NCBI RefSeq assembly: GCF_018127925.1
Contig: NZ_CP072347.1
Location: 684,501 to 748,500 of the forward strand
DNA length: 64,000 nucleotides
Direction of reading: 5' to 3'
Source of the DNA: Prevotella melaninogenica
GTDB lineage: Bacteria > Bacteroidota > Bacteroidia > Bacteroidales > Bacteroidaceae
Shown in pieces: positions 28,109 through 35,523 of the stretch. The translations under genes were made by a program, and so were the position numbers. Each line of letters opens with the position of its first letter. Positions within the stretch are counted from its first letter, which is position 1. The notes beneath the pieces are model-generated. The model was not told the origin of the DNA and ran no database searches. It saw only the letters and a list, made by a program, of their open reading frames with translations.

Positions 28109-29212
28109 ATGACATTATATCCCAAACTCATTACAGATGCGCTGGAGAAAGTAATTTATCCAGGAACAAAAAAGAATATTATTGAAAGTGAGATGTTGGC
28201 AGATACACCCAGCATCAATGGTAATAAAGTAAGTTTCACGCTGATTTTCCCACGTGAGACCGACCCATTCCTCAAGTCTACTATTAAGGCTGCTGAGGCT
28301 CAGATTCACTATTCTGTTGGTAAGGAAGTTGAAGTAACCATTACAACAGAGTTCAAGAATGCGCCACGCCCAGAGGTGGGTAAGCTATTGCCTCAGGTGA
28401 AGAACATTATTGCTGTTAGTTCAGGAAAGGGTGGAGTAGGAAAGAGCACCGTCTCAGCTAACCTCGCTATTGCCTTGGCACGCCTTGGTTATAAGGTAGG
28501 TTTGCTCGATACCGATATCTTCGGTCCAAGTATGCCAAAGATGTTCGGTGTAGAAGATGCTCGTCCATACGGTGTAGAAAAGGATGGACGCCAGCTTATC
28601 GAACCTGTGGAGAAGTATGGTGTGAAGTTGCTTTCTATCGGTTTCTTTGTCAATCCAGACACAGCAACCCTTTGGCGAGGAAGTATGGCAACCTCAGCTC
28701 TTAAGCAGCTTATTGCTGATGCTGATTGGGGCGAACTCGATTACTTTATCCTCGATACACCACCAGGAACCAGCGATATTCACCTGACACTCATGCAGAC
28801 ACTTGCTATTACGGGTGCAGTAATCGTGTCAACTCCTCAGAATGTAGCATTGGCAGATGCACGTAAGGGTATTGATATGTATCGTAATGACAAGGTGAAT
28901 ATCCCAATTCTCGGTTTGGTTGAGAATATGGCATGGTTTACTCCAGCTGAACTTCCTGAGAATAAATATTACATTTTTGGAAAAGATGGTTGCAAGAACT
29001 TAGCGAAAGAACTTGGATGTCCGCTACTTGCTCAGATTCCAATCGTACAGAGCATTTGCGAGAATGGTGATAACGGAACACCAGCAGCGTCACAGGTTGA
29101 CACCATTACGGGTCAGTCGTTCCTCAGTCTTGCGCAGAGTGTAGTCACTGTTGTTAATCGTCGCAATAAGGAACAGGCTCCAACAAAGATAGTTGATGTA
29201 AAGAACGGATAA
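28109..29212 (+). CDS. Mrp/NBP35-family iron-sulfur cluster carrier ATPase
   Basis: 367 residues. An N-terminal DUF59-like domain (residues 1-95) is followed by a deviant Walker A P-loop AVSSGKGGVGKSTVSANLA, a LDTDIFGPSMPKMF switch, and DYFILDTPPGTSDIHLTLMQ. Role: assembly and delivery of Fe-S clusters in the cytosol. The CPxC motif usual in many homologues after VENM is replaced by AWFTPAELPENKYY, which I believe is normal in Bacteroidetes. A terminator hairpin follows. Confidence 0.95.
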   Translation: MTLYPKLITDALEKVIYPGTKKNIIESEMLADTPSINGNKVSFTLIFPRETDPFLKSTIKAAEAQIHYSVGKEVEVTITTEFKNAPRPEVGKLLPQVKNIIAVSSGKGGVGKSTVSANLAIALARLGYKVGLLDTDIFGPSMPKMFGVEDARPYGVEKDGRQLIEPVEKYGVKLLSIGFFVNPDTATLWRGSMATSALKQLIADADWGELDYFILDTPPGTSDIHLTLMQTLAITGAVIVSTPQNVALADARKGIDMYRNDKVNIPILGLVENMAWFTPAELPENKYYIFGKDGCKNLAKELGCPLLAQIPIVQSICENGDNGTPAASQVDTITGQSFLSLAQSVVTVVNRRNKEQAPTKIVDVKNG

Positions 29213-29252
29213 GCGTATAAACCATATCTGCGTGTTTATCCATCCTAAAAAA

Positions 29253-29293
29253 ATAGAGATATACATACAAAGCGTGTATCTCTATTTTATGGG
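29253..29293 (+). terminator. Terminator after mrp
   Basis: Stem ATAGAGATATACA / TGTATCTCTAT flanked by A-tract and T-tract; it could act in both directions. Confidence 0.75.
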
Positions 29294-29402
29294 AAAAGGT
29301 AAACCCAAATCAGTTCATTAGAATAGATGGTGTATAAAACAACCCCTTGAAGCGTATGTATTAGGGATATTTAGTCTTCATCCCCCTGATTTACCTCAAT
29401 CA

Positions 29403-29445
29403 AAAAAAGTTCGCGAACAATTTCCTTTTTGTTCGCGAACTCTTT
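29403..29445 (-). terminator. Terminator after locus 2 (HU-like gene), possibly bidirectional
   Basis: Perfect 13-bp stem AGTTCGCGAACAA / TTGTTCGCGAACT. On the minus strand it is followed by seven T. It ends the transcript 35 bp past the HU-like stop codon. Confidence 0.9.
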
Positions 29446-29480
29446 TTCTTTTATCTTTGACCAAGCAGTCAACCCTCCTT

Positions 29481-29927
29481 TTAGTCCTCTGGCACAGGTC
29501 CAGGATTCTCTCCACTTCCCTTGTCTTTATGAGAAGGTTTTGAACTGGAGTTTTCCTCCTTCACCGTCTCATACGAGTTCTCGCGCAAGGCAGCTTTTAG
29601 CTCCACACCTGGCGTAAACGTTACGCGCGGTTTGATAGTCTCTGTCTTAAAAGCTTTTACCGTCGCAGCCCCCTCGCTTGAAAGTGTCAGGCGCATTGTG
29701 CCAAATTCACCCAACTGAACGCTAAAGCCATCGCGGAGATAATGAGGCAGACAATCCATAAAGTTCGACAGTACGTTCTCAATGTCACCACGTGTCAACG
29801 AAGAACGCCCCGCAATGTCGTGCGCAATATCGTGCAGACTTTTCTTGCCCAGGTTTACAGGATTAGCATAGTACTTTTCCTCTGTCCGCTTCTGCGGATT
29901 CTTTTTCTTTTGAAGTTTAATTCTCAT
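29481..29927 (-). CDS. HU-like histone-family DNA-binding protein, locus 2
   Basis: 148 residues and clearly paralogous to 4917-5372: KKNPQKRTEEKYYANPVNLG, SLHDIAHDIAGRSSLTRGDI, FMDCLPHYLRDGFSVQLGEF. The conserved core is about 110 residues; the tail differs (Ser/Gly/Pro-rich instead of Lys/Glu). As in locus 1 it follows the fimbrillin-like gene after a structured spacer. Such conserved linkage suggests it regulates or organises the cassette DNA. Confidence 0.88.
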   Translation of the reverse strand: MRIKLQKKKNPQKRTEEKYYANPVNLGKKSLHDIAHDIAGRSSLTRGDIENVLSNFMDCLPHYLRDGFSVQLGEFGTMRLTLSSEGAATVKAFKTETIKPRVTFTPGVELKAALRENSYETVKEENSSSKPSHKDKGSGENPGPVPED

Positions 29928-30169
29928 GATTTTTGTTTTAAAAGTAAATATTTAAGTTTTTACGGCATTTACACCTTGGTTTGTTCCATGGCTTATTCTC
30001 CGTTTTTCATATTCTTATCTGAATAAGGCTTTTATTCAGTTTGTAGTGTCAATGGTTTTCTTTTTGTTTTTCCGGTTAGAAACTTTCTTTGTCTTCAAGA
30101 TAATAGCATTTCCGTTTATAGAAAATTGCAACTTCCAGCCATCTTTTTTCAGAGCCAAAGGAGAACTTT

Positions 30170-30283
30170 TAATTTTCCTACGGTCAGAAGAAAATTTTCC
30201 TTTGTGAAAAAATTATTTCTGACCGTAGGCACGTAAATTTCTCACCGTAGAGAAATTTTCTTCCGACCGTAGGAAAAATTTAA
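30170..30283 (-). repeat. Large imperfect hairpin between lipoprotein and HU-like gene, locus 2
   Basis: Outer arms TTTTCCTACGGTCAGAAG and its near-complement CTTCCGACCGTAGGAAAA flank about 70 bp that contain two further ACCGTAG copies. It occupies the same place as the repeats at 4560-4752 of locus 1, though unrelated in sequence. The rest of 29928-30347 shows no gene. Confidence 0.75.
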
Positions 30284-30347
30284 TAGCTTTGTCTCTTACT
30301 AAATTGCCTTTCTTTTCAGAAGAAAGGGACTAGGGAAAAGAACTTTT

Positions 30348-31925
30348 TTATTCAATCGGCTGTGCTACTTGTCCATAGAAACGGTAATTGTAACCTTCTA
30401 CCCTAATATCATCATAAACAAAGTAAAAAGCATAAGCATGATTGTTAGATCCTGGTACAGCTGTGGATGACCAATATCTACCTCTCTGACCAATATCATA
30501 CAGAACACCATAGCCATAATAACCTAGCCCAGCCACGTAGAAATATTTGTCAGCATCAGATACAGAGGGTAGGACCATACTTACATTGGTATTGTTGTAG
30601 TTCCTCCAAGTTATACGTAAATCAGTCGTTCCATCAGCAGATTTCTCTGTACTATAATGTCCTTCTGCCGTCAATACTGATTTCTTCTTAAACCATGCTC
30701 CACCTTTATATAAGCGTCCCATTGTAGTCCATAACTCGTTGGTATCGTAACGCATATCTCCGTACATAACATACCAAGATAATTCATTTGCGTTAGGAAG
30801 ACTCTGAAAGAGAGGAGTGCTTGCACTAAGAGGAGCCGTACCTTCATGGTACCAACGTTGATCAGTGTTGTTCTTGGGATAATTTCCACTTGATGCAAAA
30901 GCAACTGATGGCTGACCACCTGGAAGATTCTTTGTCCATTCCCAGCCATCCCAGTACTGCTTCTGGGCATCCCACATATAATAATGGTTACCGTCATAAG
31001 AGCGAATGTTAAGGTCGGCTGTCATGTCATAGTAGGTATTCTTATCGTAGGTGAAACTACCTAGGTTCTTGGTGATAGTTCCCTCTACATTGGTTACATA
31101 GTCTTTTATCCAGTAACGTACACGGAGCTTATATGTACCAGGCTTAATGATCATGTAGGCACCATTGGTCGTTGGATTGGCTGAGGTTGTGTTCAGAGGG
31201 AAGCCTTTTCCATATGTACTGCTTGCGATAGGGTCTTTTGTTGTAAGGATAATTTGCTTGCCTGTACTTGTAGCATCTTTCAGTTCGCCAGTAGCTGGGT
31301 CAAGCTTGTAAGTAGCAGCTATGTCATTATCGGCGCTTACCTCAATCTTGGTTAGGTAGCAATCTTTCAGAACTGTGTTGCTTGTATAAGGTTGGAAGAC
31401 AAGGTAGGCCGCCTGATGATCAAGTGAGAAGGCAAAAGAGCCGTTTGAGATTTTTCCTGCCGTGGCTGTACCACAATCGCCTGATACGCCAAAGTGGGCT
31501 GTGCTGTTTGGTGCTGTTTGAGCCTGGGCAGTAGGGATCTTTACTTGCTCGTTGTTGATACTGTTCTTGCCTGGATAGCAAACTGTATAAGATGTGCTAT
31601 TCTTAAATTTTCCAGGCACCTTAAATTGAAAGACTGCAACCTTGCTTGTAGGAGCATTGCTGCTCTTCTGCCATGTGCCGTCGTCGTCCTTTACATAAAT
31701 ATAGTCGCCAGCCTCCCAATAGAAGTTACCTGTAGTATAGTCCATTGAGGTACGGGTCTTTGTCTCGCCACCTGCAACGAAGGTTGTGAGGTTCTTGTCA
31801 TTCTGATTGCCTGTTCCAGTTGTGCCCTGTGCTACGTCTTCATTGGCACACGATGCGAATACCAATGCAAGTCCGCAGAAAGCTGCGAATGAAAGCAGGC
31901 GTGCCTTAAATAAATTCTTTTTCAT
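30348..31925 (-). CDS. Fimbrillin-like lipoprotein with C-terminal lectin-like domain, locus 2
   Basis: 525 residues with lipoprotein signal (FAAFCGLALVFASC). Fimbrillin-type start TRTSMDYTTGNFYWEAGDYI followed by YVKDDDGTWQ. The C-terminal module begins SYDGNHYYMWDAQKQYWDGW, then LPNANELSWYVMYGDMRYDT, LWTTMGRLYKGGAWFKKK, LPSVSDADKYFYVAGLGYYG and GRYWSST. It aligns in order with 2880-4469, but the last 40 residues differ strongly, where ligand-binding or variable residues would lie. Likely surface adhesin. Promoter and leader lie about 0.8 kb upstream. Confidence 0.85.
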   Translation of the reverse strand: MKKNLFKARLLSFAAFCGLALVFASCANEDVAQGTTGTGNQNDKNLTTFVAGGETKTRTSMDYTTGNFYWEAGDYIYVKDDDGTWQKSSNAPTSKVAVFQFKVPGKFKNSTSYTVCYPGKNSINNEQVKIPTAQAQTAPNSTAHFGVSGDCGTATAGKISNGSFAFSLDHQAAYLVFQPYTSNTVLKDCYLTKIEVSADNDIAATYKLDPATGELKDATSTGKQIILTTKDPIASSTYGKGFPLNTTSANPTTNGAYMIIKPGTYKLRVRYWIKDYVTNVEGTITKNLGSFTYDKNTYYDMTADLNIRSYDGNHYYMWDAQKQYWDGWEWTKNLPGGQPSVAFASSGNYPKNNTDQRWYHEGTAPLSASTPLFQSLPNANELSWYVMYGDMRYDTNELWTTMGRLYKGGAWFKKKSVLTAEGHYSTEKSADGTTDLRITWRNYNNTNVSMVLPSVSDADKYFYVAGLGYYGYGVLYDIGQRGRYWSSTAVPGSNNHAYAFYFVYDDIRVEGYNYRFYGQVAQPIE

Positions 31926-31979
31926 TGTCTGTTTCTTCTTTTTTGATTCTGTTTTCTTTTCTGTTAATAACTCTCTTGC

Positions 31980-32192
31980 TTAGTCTTCCCATGAGGAAGA
32001 AGTTCCCTTACTATTCTCTTCGCTTAAATCCTCCCATGAGGCTACAGCTTTAGCACTTGATGGGCCTGAAGCGTGATGTCCAGGGTTGTGTTGACTAGGA
32101 AAAGAAGTAGCCATAAGGCTAGTTTCTTCACTCACGTGTGCTATCTGGCACTGTGGTGCATGATAGACCTTTCTTTCTTTTGTTTTCATCAT
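31980..32192 (-). CDS. Small acidic protein preceding fimbrillin-like lipoprotein, locus 2
   Basis: 70 residues. ERKVYHAPQCQIAHVSEETS parallels the locus 1 protein (VYQKPQCKIV). A His/Ser/Gly/Pro-rich middle is followed by two acidic Trp motifs (SWEDLSEEN and SSSWED). No signal peptide. Ends 54 bp before the lipoprotein start. Function unknown. Confidence 0.7.
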   Translation of the reverse strand: MMKTKERKVYHAPQCQIAHVSEETSLMATSFPSQHNPGHHASGPSSAKAVASWEDLSEENSKGTSSSWED

Positions 32193-32463
32193 CTTTTTGA
32201 TTTGATTAAAATAGTTGTTATTTACTCTCTATATGTGGCTTTGTCGCTCACCTTTTATTATATACATCCTGACAAACTCATTATCTATTCCTCTTAACCG
32301 CTTGCCCTCTCCCCCTCTACAGGCAGACAGCATATCACTGCTGCCTGCCCGAGAAATCAACGAGAGAAAACAAACTATTACTAGAGAATGATAAGTATCT
32401 TTTGCAGTAAAATCAGTGCTTAAAACGTCCTTATTTTGCCTTTTATACAGCTCGCAAACAGGC

Positions 32464-32504
32464 ATGAAAAAGCGAACAAAGGAAACTCCTAGAAGTCCTT
32501 TGTT
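32464..32504 (-). terminator. Conserved leader hairpin with U-tract (candidate attenuator), locus 2
   Basis: On the minus strand AACAAAGGACTTCTAGGAGT then TTCCTTTGTT, followed by CGCTTTTT. It differs from the locus 1 hairpin mainly in loop bases. It lies about 270 nt before the small protein gene, that is, inside the leader. Confidence 0.7.
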
Positions 32505-32559
32505 TACAACGGTTACGCCACGCTTCGCGCGCTCGTAGGATGAAAGAAAAAATGTGTGA

Positions 32560-32685
32560 TTAAACGCTAGTAGCGCTTGTGTGTGTGTGTGTTAGCAAAA
32601 TATCTGAAACTACCAAATATAAAGCACTAAAAAAGGCAAAGAAATCAAAGTTTCTTTGCTGCGCTGAATTGGTCTGATATGTCAT
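32560..32685 (-). CDS. Leader ORF crossing an (AC)7 tract (candidate phase-variable leader peptide)
   Basis: 41 codons from ATG 32685 (an in-frame GTG at 32700 is too close to the predicted transcription start). It crosses (AC)7 as THTHT and stops at 32562-32560, 56 nt before the hairpin. Adding one AC unit (or losing two) opens a frame that reads through the hairpin and continues to 32229, 36 bp before the small protein gene. The third frame stops at once. No protein family. Same design as 2238-2456. Confidence 0.45.
   Translation of the reverse strand: MTYQTNSAQQRNFDFFAFFSALYLVVSDILLTHTHTSATSV
32579..32592 (-). repeat. (AC)7 dinucleotide repeat in locus 2 leader
   Basis: Seven GT units on the plus strand (AC on the transcribed sense). 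Short, but placed like the (CT)27 tract of locus 1 between promoter and hairpin. Confidence 0.9.
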
Positions 32686-32705
32686 TGCTAATTGTTTCAC
32701 GGCCG

Positions 32706-32736
32706 CAAAGGTAAGACTTCTTTTTAGAACTGACAA
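32706..32736 (-). promoter_or_regulatory. Promoter of locus 2 leader
   Basis: Minus strand TTG (32736-32734), 20 nt, TACCTTTG (32713-32706). Predicted start about 32699; everything from the leader ORF to the HU-like gene lies downstream. Confidence 0.65.
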
Positions 32737-34160
32737 GGAAATCTTAAAGAAATATGGAAATCAAACAGAATAATTGAGGAAAGACATAGTAACAGATTAA
32801 CTTTTAGTTCTTTCTTTTTAAATTAAATCGGTTCATTAGAGACTAAACAGAGTTTGCTTTATTATTAGGAATCAACACTGTATAATTAAGAATAATGGAT
32901 GTTACGCTCTGATGAATCGATTTAGATTTAACATAGGGATATTCATAATTTTTCTAACTAATTGTTTGTCAGCATAATATATTATTTGTACCTTTACATA
33001 AAATCCCCCGAACGACCCATCACGGGCAGAATCGGGGGAAAACTTAAAATAAATCGTCGTGAAGATACAAAAAATTTCTGATATAACACCAACTTTGCCC
33101 TTTACAGAGTTCGATTTTTTACAGAGCTATCGTGAAAGCTTTGCACAAAGCGAACTTGGACGCATTCATTCCCAGCTCCCACTAAAGGAGTTGGCAGCAG
33201 AGTATACGATCCTTAGCCATAAGAGCAAGCGAGGCAAAAAGCCTCTTTTCTCGGGTGAAGGAGAAATAGCCCTAATGTTCCTTAAGTCATACACAGGTCT
33301 GTCTGACGATGGTCTGATAGAAATGCTTAACGGAAGCATCCACATGCAGATGTTCTGTGGTGTTCTGATAGACCCCTCCTGTCCCATCAAGGATGGAAAG
33401 ATTGTAAGTGCCATACGCAATCGTCTTGGTCAGTTTCTTGACATAGACAGCTTTCAGGGCATATTGTATGCCAAATGGAAAGACAACCTTAAAGACAAAG
33501 ACCTGTGCTTGACGGATGCAACCTGTTACGAGAGCTACCTGCGTTTTCCTACGGATATCAAGCTGCTCTGGGAGTGTTGTTATTGGCTTCACACTCTGCT
33601 GGTCTCCGAGTGTAAACACCTCTCAGAGCGTATTCCGAGAAGCAAGTATAATAATATTGACAAGGCCAGGCTTGCATACGCTAAGCAGCGCAAGCACACA
33701 GCCTCGTCCACGCGCAAGCTCAGGAGAAGACTCCTGAGGCTCCTGTCCAAACTCCTGTCCCAATGGAATCGTCTGCGTAAACAGTACAGTCCTTGCATCT
33801 GTCTGTCGGCAGAACAAGAAAAGCGGCTGTCCGCTGTGCGTGAGGTATGCCTCCAACAGTCAGAACTATTCTCCGGCAAGGAAGTCAAGCACCGTATCGT
33901 CAGCATCGACCGCCCCTACCTCCGTCCTATTGTCAGAGGCAAGGAAAACAAGCGTGTAGAGTTTGGGGCAAAGGTCAACAACATACAGATAGACGGCATA
34001 TCATTCATAGAGCACCACAGCTTTGAGGCATTCAACGAGGGTGTCCGTCTTAAGCTATGTATAGAATATCAAGAATCTTTGACGGGAATCAAAGTCAAGC
34101 GTGTAGGTGCCGATTCCATATACGCCAACAATGCCAACCGCACTATGTGTACAGAAAAAG

Positions 34161-34703
34161 TTCTGTGTTTTGATAAAAGTACTAAGGTATGTTAATTTCA
34201 ATATAGCTCCATTGTAAAAATCTGAAAATCAATTATATTTGTCACAAATATGAGACCTATGTTATTGAAAGACTTCTTCCAGATGTTCCCTGATGAGGAT
34301 AGCTGCGAGAACTACCTTAGAGCTGTTCGAGAGGAAATAGGTGTTGTGTGTCCTAAGTGTGGAGCTACAAAGTATAAATGGCTGCCTGGAAGGAAATCCT
34401 TTCAATGTGAGAACTGTGGCAACAGAATCTCGTTGACAAAGGGTACCGTTATGGAACATAGCAAACTACCGCTGTATGATTGGTTCTCTACTGCGCACAT
34501 GATGACATCCATCAAGCAGGTACTGTCGGCTAAGGAGATCCAGCATCAGCTTGAACTCGAATATTACTCTCCCGCATGGTTGATGATGATGAAATTGCGA
34601 GAGATTATGGGGCAGAGGGACAGCATCTATACACTCTCTGATGACTATGAGGCATACTTTGAAAGTGTTTAAGGTTTGTTAGTACTTTTATCAAAACACA
34701 GAA
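34161..34703 (+). mobile_element. IS1595-like short element (543 bp) lacking a catalytic domain
   Basis: Perfect terminal inverted repeats TTCTGTGTTTTGATAAAAGT and complement (about 25 bp), with an 8-bp target duplication AGAAAAAG (34153-34160 and 34704-34711), as expected for IS1595. Full members are about 1 kb; this is half that and is a non-autonomous, MITE-like derivative. Confidence 0.9.
34250..34672 (+). CDS. Truncated IS1595-family transposase (zinc ribbon and helical part only)
   Basis: 140 residues. Zinc ribbon CPKCGATKYKWLPG...FQCENCG (residues about 33-63), then LTKGTVMEHSKLPLYDWF and LEYYSPAWLMMMKLREIMGQ, the usual DNA-binding N-terminus. The ISXO2-like DDE domain that should follow LSDD is missing; the frame ends 31 bp before the right terminal repeat. 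The kept open frame may encode a DNA-binding repressor-like remnant or be passive. Confidence 0.85.
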   Translation: MRPMLLKDFFQMFPDEDSCENYLRAVREEIGVVCPKCGATKYKWLPGRKSFQCENCGNRISLTKGTVMEHSKLPLYDWFSTAHMMTSIKQVLSAKEIQHQLELEYYSPAWLMMMKLREIMGQRDSIYTLSDDYEAYFESV

Positions 34704-35281
34704 AGAAAAAGGCATAACGACCTGTTTCACTAGAAAAGGTCCAAGACCCAAAGAAGAAGCTGAATGTCTCAAGACAGCGAGAAAGATTATTGGAAACCTC
34801 AGAGCTACGGTAATGGAGGGTAGCTTTGGAAATCAAAAGCAACACTATAGCCTTGGACGCATCAAGGCACGCAATATGTTTAGCGAGAGGCTACTACTCT
34901 TCTTCGGAATCCATACAGCAAATGCTGCCATTCTTGCCGCAAGGGAGATGGCTCGGAGGGTGAAGAAGGCTGCCTAATAAAACTTAAGGATAATTTTACA
35001 AGTCCATAGATAGTATGGAAAGGGCAGGTGTGCTCATATGACTCATTATTTGAGATTTTTGAACAAATAACACAGCATATTCTTTTTCTGGGACCTTCTC
35101 CAAGGAAAAGAATGCAGTTTTTGGCTGCCTTGGAGAGCTCTAAGAGGGAATTAACTGAAATTCCCTAACATAGGAGCAAATAATTGAGCTTCAGCTTAAA
35201 GCTATTTCTTATTATAACCACATTTAAAACTTTCTTTTTGCAATAACAAACACATTATTCATTTTTTTACTAAAAAGATGG

Positions 35282-35309
35282 TTGTTTACAGATTTATTTT
35301 ATACTTTTG
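35282..35309 (+). promoter_or_regulatory. Possible promoter of the SusC/SusD operon
   Basis: TTG (35282-35284), 17 nt, TACTTTTG (35302-35309); an imperfect match in spacing and box. It leaves a leader of about 210 nt. Nothing else is recognised in 35172-35523. Confidence 0.35.
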
Positions 35310-35523
35310 CACTCACTATTATGTGTTTATTGACCCAATCTATTATTAATAATCTTGACGTTTAATATTTATACGTGAAACAACTTGTGTAAATGGAGTA
35401 ATAATCTATCCATTATTACCTTACTACTATAAGGCGATAATGATGTAATGTAGTTGTTCATACAACTGGCATTAAAGACAACAATTAGGAACCTAAAATA
35501 TTAATGTTTAAACCCTGAACCTA

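Larger units (their letters stand above)
33059..34977 (+). pseudogene. Transposase of IS copy C, split by insertion
   Basis: Identical in layout to the 455-residue copy A protein. The frame is broken after TMCTEK by the element at 34161-34703 and resumes with KGITTCFTRKGPRPKEEAE at about 34704, running to the TAA at 34975. The interrupted frame ends at 34195 with unrelated residues. The C-terminal catalytic part is separated, so it should be inactive, although copies A and B could act on its ends. Confidence 0.92.
32935..35166 (+). mobile_element. IS1182-like insertion sequence, copy C, interrupted by an IS1595-like element
   Basis: Ends AGGGATATTCAT (one base different from copy A) and CTGAAATTCCCT, flanked by AACAT on both sides (32930-32934 and 35167-35171). 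Removing the 543-bp insert plus one 8-bp duplication restores the 1681-bp unit. Confidence 0.92.
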
